From: Chryseobacterium salivictor
Lineage (GTDB): Bacteria > Bacteroidota > Bacteroidia > Flavobacteriales > Weeksellaceae
DNA length: 64,000 bases
Direction of reading: 5' to 3'
NCBI RefSeq assembly: GCF_004359195.1
Contig: NZ_CP037954.1
Span: forward strand, 744,001 to 808,000
Position numbers and translations under genes: made by a program. Shown piece after piece: positions 53,829 to 62,552 of the stretch. Within the stretch, counting starts at the first letter, position 1. Every line of letters begins with the position of its first letter. The notes below the pieces were generated by a model. The model saw only the letters and a list, made by a program, of their open reading frames with translations. It made no database searches and was not told the origin of the DNA.

Positions 53829-55277
53829 ATGTCAGAAGATAACAATTTCAAAGGCGGACAAGGACAGGTAGTTGAAGCCGAAACTTTCAGAGATTCCGTG
53901 GGTACCATGGAACAGTCTGGAAAACGGAAATGGGTCTTTCCCAGAAAACCACAGGGCAGATACACCAACTACAGAACACTGGTGGCCTATTTTTTACTTG
54001 CCCTTTTTTTTGCGCTTCCGTTCATTAAAATTAATGGAAATCCTTTTTTACTTTTAAATATTCTCGACCGTAAATTTTTTATTCTCGGTCAACCCTTTTT
54101 CCTGCAGGATTTTTTCATTCTTGCCCTCGGAGCAATTACCTCGATAGTATTTATTATTCTTTTTACGGTAGTTTTCGGAAGAATTTTTTGTGGCTGGGTT
54201 TGTCCGCAAACCATTTTCCTGGAAATGATTTTCCGTAAAATAGATTATCTTGTCGAGGGTGACCGCAACAAGCAGATGAAATTAGACCGGCAGGAATGGA
54301 ATGCCGAAAAAATCGGTAAACGTGCATTGAAATATTTTATATTTCTGATAATATCTTTAATTATCACCCACTGGATGTACATGTACATCGTTGGTTATAA
54401 AGAAGTTTTCAACATCATGCAGCAAGGCCCTTTCGCGAACTTCTCAAGCTTTTTAGTAATGATCATCTTTACCGCCGCGTTCTACTTTACCTTTGCCTGG
54501 TTCAGAGAGCAGGTGTGTACATTGGTTTGTCCATATGGAAGATTGCAGGGGGTATTAATCGATAAACAAACCATTAATGTTTACTACGATTTCAAAAGAG
54601 GAGAAAACCGCTCAAAATGGAGAAAAGGCGAAGACCGTTCCGCAGAAGGAAAAGGAGACTGTATCGACTGTAACCAATGTGTCGTAGTTTGCCCAACCGG
54701 CATCGACATCAGAGATGGTCAGCAATTAGAATGCGTCAACTGTACTGCCTGCATCGATGCCTGCGACGAGGTAATGGTAAAAGTGGGTCTTCCAAAAGGT
54801 CTTATCCGGTATGCAACTGAAGATGAGATCGAAAAAGAAGTTCCTTTCAAATTCACCAACAGAATGAAAGCGTATACGGCTGTTTTATTATTAATGGTGG
54901 GTTTCTTAGGGTTTCTGTTAAGTAACAGAGGTTCACTGGAAGCTAAGTTCATCAAACCTGCAGGATCTACATTCTTTGTCAGAGACGGTAATATTACCAA
55001 CATCTACAATTATACTTTCCTGAATAAATCTACAAAAGATCAAATGGTGACCATCAAAGTAATCGAACCGCAACACGGTAAAATTACACTGAGTGGTGAG
55101 GAGAAAATTCTTCTTAAAAAAGATCAAATAACAAAAGGTACAGTGAACTTAAGTTTTCCTGAAAATGAAATAAAACTGTCGAAACAAAAAGTGAAAATCG
55201 GCGTTTACGATCCATCAGGAAAATTACTCGACTCTTTCGAAACCAGTTTCGAAGGACCATTTAAAATTCAATTCTAA
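53829..55277 (+). CDS. ccoG: cbb3 oxidase accessory protein CcoG (FixG/RdxA)
   Basis: The 482-residue membrane protein has about five helices and two ferredoxin clusters, CIDCNQCVVVCPTG and CVNCTACIDACDEVM near 280-320. GWVCPQ and TLVCPYGRLQG are the membrane-embedded motifs of the NapH/CcoG family. It is a cupric reductase needed for copper delivery to the cbb3 oxidase. It is followed by ccoH. Confidence 0.94.
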   Translation: MSEDNNFKGGQGQVVEAETFRDSVGTMEQSGKRKWVFPRKPQGRYTNYRTLVAYFLLALFFALPFIKINGNPFLLLNILDRKFFILGQPFFLQDFFILALGAITSIVFIILFTVVFGRIFCGWVCPQTIFLEMIFRKIDYLVEGDRNKQMKLDRQEWNAEKIGKRALKYFIFLIISLIITHWMYMYIVGYKEVFNIMQQGPFANFSSFLVMIIFTAAFYFTFAWFREQVCTLVCPYGRLQGVLIDKQTINVYYDFKRGENRSKWRKGEDRSAEGKGDCIDCNQCVVVCPTGIDIRDGQQLECVNCTACIDACDEVMVKVGLPKGLIRYATEDEIEKEVPFKFTNRMKAYTAVLLLMVGFLGFLLSNRGSLEAKFIKPAGSTFFVRDGNITNIYNYTFLNKSTKDQMVTIKVIEPQHGKITLSGEEKILLKKDQITKGTVNLSFPENEIKLSKQKVKIGVYDPSGKLLDSFETSFEGPFKIQF

Positions 55278-55285
55278 TTAAAAAT

Positions 55286-55741
55286 ATGTTTAAAAAGTTA
55301 ACGTGGGCACACGGCGTAATTATCGCATTAGGTTCATTTATAGCATTTATTTTGTTTATGGTTTTTGGGTTTACCTATGGCCAGCAAACCTCCGAGTTAG
55401 TTTCAAATGACTACTACGGTGACGAACTGCTTTATCAGGAAGTAATCGATGCTAAAAGAAATGCAGAACATCTGGCTGAAATTCCAAAATACCAGGAAAT
55501 GGCGGCAGGAATGAAAATCACTTTCCCAACCGAAATCGTGCCGGAAAATAAAAATGTAAAATTTGAACTTTTCCGCACCGACGATGCCAATCTGGACGTG
55601 AAAAAAGAAATTAATTTAGATACCAACAATGAAATTCTTGTCCCAAAACAGGTCATATCAAAAGGTTCATACACTCTAAAAATAAAATGGTCTCATGATA
55701 AAAAACCTTATCAGGTAGACTACGACGTTTTATGGAAATAG
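55286..55741 (+). CDS. ccoH: FixH/CcoH family protein
   Basis: The 151-residue protein has one N-terminal membrane helix (about 8-30) and a periplasmic beta domain. The helix region WAHGVIIALGSFIAFILFMVFGF and NDYYGDELLYQEVIDAKRNA fit FixH. It assists cbb3 oxidase assembly. It lies 8 bases after ccoG and overlaps the next gene by 10 bases. Confidence 0.88.
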   Translation: MFKKLTWAHGVIIALGSFIAFILFMVFGFTYGQQTSELVSNDYYGDELLYQEVIDAKRNAEHLAEIPKYQEMAAGMKITFPTEIVPENKNVKFELFRTDDANLDVKKEINLDTNNEILVPKQVISKGSYTLKIKWSHDKKPYQVDYDVLWK

Positions 55742-56475
55742 CACTTATCATTTCTGCACTTGGGTTGGGATTTGCGTCGGGCTTTCACTGTATTGGAATG
55801 TGTGGTCCCATTGCTTTATCGCTGGGACTTACCAAAAAACAGGCAACTAATTTCTATCTCCAAAATTTAACGTATCAGTTTGGAAGGATCATCACCTACT
55901 CTATTTTAGGAGCGATTTTAGGAATTATCGGGCAAGGTTTTGAAATGGCCGGATTTCAACAATACCTGACTATTGGTGTCGGGATCCTGTTAATCCTGAT
56001 GGCGGTATTTTCTTTCGGAGGGAAAGATTTCGCCTCAAAAATTCCTTTTCTGACTACTTCATTATTAAAAGTTAAATTAAATTTATCTAAACTCCTTCAA
56101 AAAGCGGACTACCGCTCAAGATTTGCAACCGGACTTCTCAATGGACTTCTGCCTTGCGGTATGGTTTATATGGCATTAACTGCGAGTTTGGTCTCAGGTG
56201 GAATTTGGCAAAGTGCATTATTTATGGGACTTTTCGGATTAGGAACATTGCCATTTATGTTTATGGTAGTACTGCTGGGGAATTTGATGACTACCGCTTT
56301 CCGAATTAAAATTCTAAAATTCGTTCCTGTGATGATGATTGTTTTAGGAGGTCTTTTTATTCTTCGCGGTATGGAAGTCGGCATTCCTTATCTTTCTCCA
56401 AAAAAAGAAGCAATGCAGGTCATCCACAATGATTCTCCTGACCATTTGAAAGGAAACCATGAAAGCTGTCATTAA
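55732..56475 (+). CDS. TauE/SafE-like (CcdA/UreH-type) membrane protein of the cbb3 cluster
   Basis: The 247-residue protein has about six helices. GFHCIGMCGPIALSLGL near 17-33 and NGLLPCGMVYMAL near 135-147 are the paired Cys/Pro motifs of the cytochrome-c-biogenesis transmembrane family (UreH-like). These proteins sit next to cco genes in many bacteria and are thought to take part in metal or thiol delivery to the oxidase. Its C-terminus ends in a His/Cys tail (KGNHESCH), which may bind metal. Its substrate is unproven. Confidence 0.82.
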   Translation: MEIALIISALGLGFASGFHCIGMCGPIALSLGLTKKQATNFYLQNLTYQFGRIITYSILGAILGIIGQGFEMAGFQQYLTIGVGILLILMAVFSFGGKDFASKIPFLTTSLLKVKLNLSKLLQKADYRSRFATGLLNGLLPCGMVYMALTASLVSGGIWQSALFMGLFGLGTLPFMFMVVLLGNLMTTAFRIKILKFVPVMMIVLGGLFILRGMEVGIPYLSPKKEAMQVIHNDSPDHLKGNHESCH

Positions 56476-56533
56476 TATTTTTGAGAAACTCTATAAAGTT
56501 TAAAATAACACTTACAGCCGATTTTAAAAAATA

Positions 56534-56561
56534 AAAAACCATCGGAATTCCGATGGTTTTT
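56534..56561. terminator. Bidirectional terminator after the cbb3 cluster
   Basis: AAAAACCATCGGAA and TTCCGATGGTTTTT form a perfect 28-base palindrome. It ends the cbb3 gene run and the serS gene from the other side. Confidence 0.9.
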
Positions 56562-56586
56562 AGTTATTGTAAAGATTTTAAGACTT

Positions 56587-57855
56587 CTAATTTATTAAAT
56601 CAAATTTGGCATATTCTGCAACTTTCGCCGGAAGTTTAATTCCGTTTTCTGTTTGATTATTTTCTAACAATGCTGCCATAATCCTTGGTAAAGCCATCGC
56701 AGAACCATTTAAAGTATGAACCAGCTGTGTTTTGCCGTCACCTTTATATCTGCATTTCAATCGGTTTGCCTGAAAAGTTTCAAAATTAGAAACCGATGAA
56801 ACTTCTAACCACATTTCCTGAGCAGCACTCCAGACTTCAAAATCGTAAGTCATCGCTGCAGCAAAACCGGTATCGCCTCCGCACAATCTCAAAATCCTGA
56901 AAGGCAATTCTAAATCGACCAAAATTGATTTCACATGTTCTACCATTCCTTCTAAAGCAGCATACGAGTTCTCTGGTTTTTCAATGCGGACAATCTCTAC
57001 TTTTTCAAATTGATGCAATCTGTTCAAACCGCGAACATGAGCGCCGTAACTTCCGGCTTCTCTCCGGTAACATTGTGAAAAGGCCGTGTTTTTTATCGGC
57101 AGATCCTTTTCATCCAAAATCACATCACGGTAAATATTCGTCACCGGAACTTCTGCTGTAGGAATCAGGTACAAATTATCTTCATTGATGAAATACATCT
57201 GCCCTTCTTTGTCCGGCAACTGCCCGGTTCCGTATCCTGACGCTTCATTCACCACGTGTGGCGGATTCACTTCCATATACCCGGCATCTACATTTTTATC
57301 TAAAAAATACTGAACCAAAGCCCGCTGTAATCTTGCCCCTTTCCCCAAGTAAACAGGGAAACCTGCACCTGCGATTTTCACGCCCAGTTCAAAATCGATG
57401 ATATTATATTTTTTCGCCAATTCCCAATGCGGAATCGCGCCTTCGCCCAAACCTTCAACATCATGAGACTGATAAATAATTTCATTATCATCCGCGCCAT
57501 TTCCGGCCACTACTTTTTCGTAAGGAATATTAGGAATTAAATAAAGAATTTCTAAAAGACGTGCTTCAGCAGCTTTCAGTTTTTGTTGAAGATCTTGTGC
57601 ATTTTCTTTAAATTCCGAAGTTTTCGATTTGGCAGCTTCGGCCTCCTCTTTTTTACCTTCCCTCATTAACAGACCGATTTCTTTGGAAATGGTATTCATT
57701 TCTGCTAAATTCTGATCCAGTTGGAACTGCAATTTTTTTCTTTCGTCATCTACAGAAACCGCCTCACCGACCAATTCCGTTTGTTTGAAATTTCTTTTAT
57801 GTAAACCTTCTAAAACGCGTTCTTTATTATCGCGCAAAAACTGAACTTGTAACAT
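56587..57855 (-). CDS. serS: Seryl-tRNA synthetase
   Basis: The 422-residue class II synthetase charges tRNA-Ser. The N-terminal helical arm (about 1-105) binds the tRNA long variable arm. Motif 2 is in FSQCYRREAGSYGAHVRGLNRLHQFEKVE, and motif 3 in LNGSAMALPRIMAALLENNQ. It is a single gene with a -7 box 57 bases before the ATG. Confidence 0.97.
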   Translation of the reverse strand: MLQVQFLRDNKERVLEGLHKRNFKQTELVGEAVSVDDERKKLQFQLDQNLAEMNTISKEIGLLMREGKKEEAEAAKSKTSEFKENAQDLQQKLKAAEARLLEILYLIPNIPYEKVVAGNGADDNEIIYQSHDVEGLGEGAIPHWELAKKYNIIDFELGVKIAGAGFPVYLGKGARLQRALVQYFLDKNVDAGYMEVNPPHVVNEASGYGTGQLPDKEGQMYFINEDNLYLIPTAEVPVTNIYRDVILDEKDLPIKNTAFSQCYRREAGSYGAHVRGLNRLHQFEKVEIVRIEKPENSYAALEGMVEHVKSILVDLELPFRILRLCGGDTGFAAAMTYDFEVWSAAQEMWLEVSSVSNFETFQANRLKCRYKGDGKTQLVHTLNGSAMALPRIMAALLENNQTENGIKLPAKVAEYAKFDLIN

Positions 57856-57911
57856 ATCCTAATTGATGTATATTTCTGTGAATTTCTTCCTGACAGTAGA
57901 AGAATGAACTG

Positions 57912-57919
57912 CAAATTTA
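57912..57919 (-). promoter_or_regulatory. -7 box of serS
   Basis: The minus strand reads TAAATTTG. It would give a leader of about 50 bases. It lies just before the end of the upstream lipoprotein gene. Confidence 0.5.
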
Positions 57920-57923
57920 GTGA

Positions 57924-58418
57924 TTATTTGACGATTTTTACGGTATTTGGCTGCCCGTCAACTTTAGTAAACTGAAGCACGCCGTTATACCAGATTTTCG
58001 AAACCTGAAAAAGTTCCGGTGTTGATTGATATTGAACTGTCATGGTATCATTGGTAATCCGGTTTGAATTATTAATTTTCTTCGTAAGCTGTAACGCAAT
58101 TTTGGACTCATACGTTTTGGAATTTCCAGAGGAATCAATCCCAATTCGTTTTGCCCCAGCGAGATATTCAATATAATTAATGGTATCTGCATCCTTCTTC
58201 ATTGAAACTGAAACCGGAGCATTATCTGTCAGTCCATAAACATCATTCATTGAAGAAGAAATATAAGATCCCGGTATTTTCGCATTCAGCATATCCTGTC
58301 CCAAAGAATCGATGTACAAATTGATGACCTGATCTATTTTCTGCACCGGTTCCTCCTCATTTCTACAGGAAAGGAAAGCAAAAAACACCAACAAAGTTAT
58401 AAAAAACAAATTTTTCAT
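57924..58418 (-). CDS. Lipoprotein of unknown function
   Basis: The 164-residue protein has a lipoprotein signal peptide with Cys at 18 (FAFLSC). The mature part shows no family I know; it looks like a small beta-rich domain (YISSSMNDVYGLTDNAPVSVSM). Its promoter -7 box almost touches the ATG. It follows serS-side genes without an obvious partner. Confidence 0.65.
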   Translation of the reverse strand: MKNLFFITLLVFFAFLSCRNEEEPVQKIDQVINLYIDSLGQDMLNAKIPGSYISSSMNDVYGLTDNAPVSVSMKKDADTINYIEYLAGAKRIGIDSSGNSKTYESKIALQLTKKINNSNRITNDTMTVQYQSTPELFQVSKIWYNGVLQFTKVDGQPNTVKIVK

Positions 58419-58423
58419 TGATA

Positions 58424-58431
58424 CAAAGATA
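58424..58431 (-). promoter_or_regulatory. -7 box next to the lipoprotein start
   Basis: The minus strand reads TATCTTTG with only 5 bases to the ATG, so the mRNA would be leaderless. Confidence 0.45.
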
Positions 58432-58565
58432 AATAAATATGTATGTTCGCTTTTACTAAAAAAAATTATAATGCTAAGATTCCCAAAGATTATATTTACA
58501 AAACCCTGTTTTTAAGTCTATTTTTAAGTTCGTAAAAGCGTCATCATAAAATGATAATTTTTAAT

Positions 58566-59828
58566 TTAAGATAACTTTCTTACTATCTTTCTTAGGTAAA
58601 GATTGAGATCTGATTTGGAAATGAGATAATCTTGAATTTTAAAATTGGTTATCGAAAAAAATTTCCAAAAAAGCACCCCTGATGAAACACAATAAGAAAC
58701 TGTAGTAACTAAACAAGCGCCAAATATCCCCCATTTAGGAATAGCATAAAATGACAAACAAATAGTAATTAAAAATCCTATAACTGATTTAACATTTAAT
58801 ATTCCTAACCGATTGGTTCCCGCAAAATAATACCCTATAATATTGCTTACTGCGATGGCGACAATTCCAGGTGACAGCAATAATATAATCTTTTTGGTTT
58901 GATAAAAATCTTTACTGAAAATAACTGTATATACCTTTTCCGGAACCAAAAGCATGATTGCGAGAAAAAACACAGTTACAAATAACGTAATTTTCAGAGA
59001 CGACTTTGTTTTTGTAATGGAATCCTGTTCATTTTTACTGTTAATTACGTCTGCATATAAAATAACTGCGAGACTTCTACTAAGGGTCCATATCGCTTCG
59101 GAAAACGCTACTCCAATAGAGAACACTCCAACGGTAGCGATTCCTTGGAAATATTCTAAAAAATAGAATGAAAGCCGGTAGTTTAAAAATTGAATAAACG
59201 CACTTAATTGTGTTTTCCAACCATAACTGAACATTGCTACAATTATTACAATAGAAAATGTAAAATTTGAAAGTTTAGATTTACTTAATATTTGAAAGCT
59301 GCTCAAAAAAAACAATATCGTATAACAGAAAATCTGGGCAATAAAGTAAGTTGCAACATCTTCAAAACCTACAACATAGATCAAAACTATAAGAAATAAA
59401 AAATGGACCAACTGTTGTAAAATCGTATATAAATTAAAGCGACGGATATCTTTTCTGCCAATAAATAAATTGATATTGGCCGAGAGCAGCGAAAACAATA
59501 TTGATATAGGTATTAAGTACAAAAGATAGTCATCCTGCCGAAAAACTAAAGAAAAGGTCAATGGCACGACAACTCCTACAATGATTGACCAAAGATAGGC
59601 GTAGAGTAAAACCTGCTCCGTTTTAAATTTCGAGGAAAAATAAGAAATACTGCTGCCCGAAAACACGCTGCTGAAAAAGCCTACAATTGCCGCATTGGCA
59701 ATAAGAATTGCAATTACACCTTTTCCCTCGGTTCCCCACATGTTCGTGGAAAAAATAACCAAACCAAAACTTAATACTAAAATTAAAAATCGGGAAATAA
59801 AGGTTTGAACGATTGTAAGTTGTTTCAT
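58566..59828 (-). CDS. Wzx-like polysaccharide flippase
   Basis: The 420-residue membrane protein has about twelve helices of the MATE/MVF (polysaccharide biosynthesis) type. It begins TIVQTFISRFLILVLSFGLVIFSTNMWGTEGKGVIAIL, with the first-helix TEGKG loop typical of such flippases. It likely moves a lipid-linked oligosaccharide across the inner membrane. It lies one base after the adjacent glycosyltransferase gene (59830) on the same strand. It is far from the first polysaccharide locus. Confidence 0.8.
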   Translation of the reverse strand: MKQLTIVQTFISRFLILVLSFGLVIFSTNMWGTEGKGVIAILIANAAIVGFFSSVFSGSSISYFSSKFKTEQVLLYAYLWSIIVGVVVPLTFSLVFRQDDYLLYLIPISILFSLLSANINLFIGRKDIRRFNLYTILQQLVHFLFLIVLIYVVGFEDVATYFIAQIFCYTILFFLSSFQILSKSKLSNFTFSIVIIVAMFSYGWKTQLSAFIQFLNYRLSFYFLEYFQGIATVGVFSIGVAFSEAIWTLSRSLAVILYADVINSKNEQDSITKTKSSLKITLFVTVFFLAIMLLVPEKVYTVIFSKDFYQTKKIILLLSPGIVAIAVSNIIGYYFAGTNRLGILNVKSVIGFLITICLSFYAIPKWGIFGACLVTTVSYCVSSGVLFWKFFSITNFKIQDYLISKSDLNLYLRKIVRKLS

Positions 59829-59829
59829 C

Positions 59830-60966
59830 TTAATCCTTATGAATAAAAAGCGTTACGAAATCCGTAAAAGAACGTCGAATAATTTCCCAATTATATTTCC
59901 CTTCATATTCTTTTCGCGCAGCCACGGCGTGTTTATCATATAAATCCGTATTCTCGATATACTGAATGATATAATCTGCAATTAAATTTGAATTTTCCGG
60001 ATTGACTAAATACCCGAATTTAGAAACATTTACAAATTCTCTCGTCGCTTTGAGATCAGTGTAAATGACAGGTTTACCGGCAGCGGCGTAATAGAAAATC
60101 TTTATCGGTAAACAGTGATTATTTTCAATATTGCTGGTTCGTAAGTCAAAACAAATATCTGCTTCCGAAAATGATTCTGTAAACTTTGCAAATGGAGTAG
60201 GTTTCTGAATTGAAACATTTGCCCATTTATACATTTTTACTAAATTTTCAAAATGGAACTGTTCTCCTTCCGATCTTGCTCCGCCAATAATAAGAATTTT
60301 AATTTGAAGAAGGGGTCTTTTTTTTCGTAATGCTCTACTAGCATTAAAGAAGTTATCTATTCCTTTTTCCTTGGAAATTTCGCCAGTATAACAAAGTGTA
60401 ATTTCATTGGCTTTTAATTTTTTAATGTTTTTTTGAATATAAATTTCGCTCGGAAAATAGGGCAAAACCAACTTTAATTTGCGGGGAAAAAGATAGGCCA
60501 AAGGAAACTTCTTCGTGTGTTCGCCGAAAATAAATGCCGAACTTATAAAACCAGCATATAACTGAATGAGGCCGAATTTTATAAAATGAAATAATTTACC
60601 AAAAAAAAAGTAATTTTTAAGCATCCTTTTAGACGGGTACCACTCGGTAATGTCATACAAAACAGGCGCTTTCCGGTATTTCGTATACTCTTTTGTAGCA
60701 ATCACTGCTAAAGGTTCCGAACAGATAATACAATCTGGCGAAAAACTAGTGCATATATTCCTGAATTTTTCAGTCTTCTCTTTACTAGAAAGCGTCAATA
60801 TTCCAAATGACTGAATGAGGACACCTTCAATAACGCCTTGAAAATCAGAGCACAGACTACTTACCATAACCTCATGGCCTTGGGACTTTAATTCCTTTGC
60901 CTGATGATAAAAAATTCGGTCATCATCATAATTATGGGCCGTAGTTAAAAAAAGTATTTTTGCCAT
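59830..60966 (-). CDS. GT4-type glycosyltransferase
   Basis: The 378-residue enzyme has a two-domain GT-B fold. The C-terminal part shows ITLCYTGEISKEKGIDNFFNASRAL, then EADICFDLRTSNIENNHCLPIKIFYYAAAGKPVIYTDL, which places the donor-binding Glu/Lys region of family 4. A hydrophobic patch near 125-145 may bind the membrane. The flippase gene starts after it, so the pair should serve one glycan. The sugar is unknown. Confidence 0.85.
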   Translation of the reverse strand: MAKILFLTTAHNYDDDRIFYHQAKELKSQGHEVMVSSLCSDFQGVIEGVLIQSFGILTLSSKEKTEKFRNICTSFSPDCIICSEPLAVIATKEYTKYRKAPVLYDITEWYPSKRMLKNYFFFGKLFHFIKFGLIQLYAGFISSAFIFGEHTKKFPLAYLFPRKLKLVLPYFPSEIYIQKNIKKLKANEITLCYTGEISKEKGIDNFFNASRALRKKRPLLQIKILIIGGARSEGEQFHFENLVKMYKWANVSIQKPTPFAKFTESFSEADICFDLRTSNIENNHCLPIKIFYYAAAGKPVIYTDLKATREFVNVSKFGYLVNPENSNLIADYIIQYIENTDLYDKHAVAARKEYEGKYNWEIIRRSFTDFVTLFIHKD

Positions 60967-61037
60967 GTATATAAGAAAAATCCAATATTTAGCCTATCCG
61001 GAACCTATTTTAAAACCAAGGAATATTGAGAGTAGAT

Positions 61038-61535
61038 TTACGTGAGATCGGTGAATGTCCCAGCCCAACTTCTCCTCAGGGGCAATAGGAAATCGCTTAA
61101 AAAAGCAACATAAGTATTTTTAGAAAAATCGAATACTTCGATGTCCGTTGAGATTTCGCCATTCTTCAAACCACTTCGGAAATCCTGTAATTTCATGGTT
61201 TTAATTTCTTCGTTTTCCACAAAAGTTGCTTTCATGCGGTCAAATAAACCGAGTTGAAATTCCTGATCAATCCTTTTCATCACAACGCCTAAAGCGTCAA
61301 TTGAACAGCCCGAGGCCACTTCTATCTCTTCGTCAACACAAATAATGATGAATTGGTTTTTCTCAATTTTAAAGGAAGATGACAATGGTTTCCCATGTGC
61401 TGCCCATGTTGCCAAAAAATCATATAATTGCTCGGTAATCACTTTACTTTCTTTCGCTGTAAAAGGTCTGGAAGCCGGATAAATAATTACCCGGTAATCA
61501 TTGGTTTCTACGATGGTTGATTCTTCAATTTTCAT
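61038..61535 (-). CDS. Conserved Bacteroidota protein, often misnamed ABC transporter ATPase
   Basis: The 165-residue cytoplasmic protein has no Walker A, Walker B or ABC signature, so the database name ABC transporter ATPase is not supported here. It begins with a strand-rich part (YRVIIYPASRPF), then a helix (LYDFLATWAAHGKPL), then IIICVDEEIEVASGCSIDALGVVMKRIDQEF. Its end is KNTYVAFLSDFLLPLRRSWA. It stands next to two Fe-S proteins and an MCE protein, an order I recall from other flavobacteria. Function unknown. Confidence 0.8.
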   Translation of the reverse strand: MKIEESTIVETNDYRVIIYPASRPFTAKESKVITEQLYDFLATWAAHGKPLSSSFKIEKNQFIIICVDEEIEVASGCSIDALGVVMKRIDQEFQLGLFDRMKATFVENEEIKTMKLQDFRSGLKNGEISTDIEVFDFSKNTYVAFLSDFLLPLRRSWAGTFTDLT

Positions 61536-61701
61536 TTTTCTGCTTCTTTTTTAATTCAATAAATCCCAGAACGATCATCATAAGACTTGCTCCCGCACTC
61601 CATAAATTAATTTTGTCGGTATCGAAATCTGCTGACCAAAGGTTAAGCACCAATAAAAATGCACCTGCAATCATCAAAAAATAAGGAATGTTCTTTCTCA
61701 T
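61525..61701 (-). CDS. 58-residue two-helix membrane protein
   Basis: A short gene with ATG at 61701 (overlapping the TAA of the upstream Fe-S gene as TAATG) and TGA at 61525. The product has two hydrophobic helices (about 6-22 and 33-48) with LWSAD and LWSAG repeats. The end KKKQKNEN is basic. It overlaps the next gene by 11 bases. The tight overlap on both sides supports real translation. Function unknown. Confidence 0.7.
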   Translation of the reverse strand: MRKNIPYFLMIAGAFLLVLNLWSADFDTDKINLWSAGASLMMIVLGFIELKKKQKNEN

Positions 61702-62483
61702 TATAAATCGTCGGCTTCTGCTAAAAGCTCGGCGATATCTTTTACGGAAACTTCCGTATTATTAAAATGTTTCACACCATCAGTCATCATCGTATTACAG
61801 AACGGACAACCGGTTGCAATAATATTCGGGCTTTCCCCTAACGCTTCTTCTGTTCTTTCAACGTTGATATCTTTATTTCCTTTTTCGGGTTCTTTAAACA
61901 TTTGAGCGCCGCCTGCGCCGCAGCACAAACCGTTGGATTTACACCGTTTCATTTCCACCAGTTCTGCATCTAATTTTTGCAAAAGCTGTCTTGGTGCTTC
62001 ATATTCGCCGTTTCCCCGTCCAAGATAACACGGATCGTGGAAGATGATTTTCTTTCCTTTAAAAATACCGCCTTCAATTTTCAGGCGACCTTCTTCCATT
62101 AATTTTCTTAAGAATTGAGTGTGATGAAGAACTTCATAATTCCCGCCCAATCCCGGATATTCATTTTTAATGATATTAAAACAGTGCGGACAGGCGGTAA
62201 CAATTTTCTTTACGCCATACCCGTTCATGATTTCGATATTGGTGTGCGCCATCATCTGAAAGATAAACTCGTTACCGGCACGCTTGGCAGGATCTCCGTT
62301 ACAGGATTCTTCCTGACCCAATACGGCAAATTCTACCCCGACTTTATGCAAAATTTTACATAATGATTTGGTAACTTTCTTTGCGCGGTCATCAAAACTT
62401 CCCATACAGCCTACAAAAAATAGAACCTCTGGCATTTTTCCTTCGGCAGCATAATCTGCCATTGTTTTTATAGTGAAATCCAT
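61701..62483 (-). CDS. Fe-S oxidoreductase-like protein with CCG domains (HdrB/GlpC-type)
   Basis: The 260-residue protein starts at ATG 62483 (MDFTIKTMADYAAEGK); the ATG five codons upstream is less likely. It has two CCG-type halves: FVGCMGSFDDRAKK and ACPHCFN in the first, DPCYLGRGNGEYE, GLCCGAGGAQMF and GCPFCNTMM in the second. Such domains bind a [4Fe-4S] or noncubane cluster. It likely works with the next gene as a two-subunit oxidoreductase. The substrate is unknown. Tight overlap with the small membrane gene downstream. Confidence 0.85.
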   Translation of the reverse strand: MDFTIKTMADYAAEGKMPEVLFFVGCMGSFDDRAKKVTKSLCKILHKVGVEFAVLGQEESCNGDPAKRAGNEFIFQMMAHTNIEIMNGYGVKKIVTACPHCFNIIKNEYPGLGGNYEVLHHTQFLRKLMEEGRLKIEGGIFKGKKIIFHDPCYLGRGNGEYEAPRQLLQKLDAELVEMKRCKSNGLCCGAGGAQMFKEPEKGNKDINVERTEEALGESPNIIATGCPFCNTMMTDGVKHFNNTEVSVKDIAELLAEADDL

Positions 62484-62552
62484 AATTAGTTTACCCATTT
62501 ATCAATATAACAATTTACCGATAAATTGCTATGCTGCTACATTATTACATTG

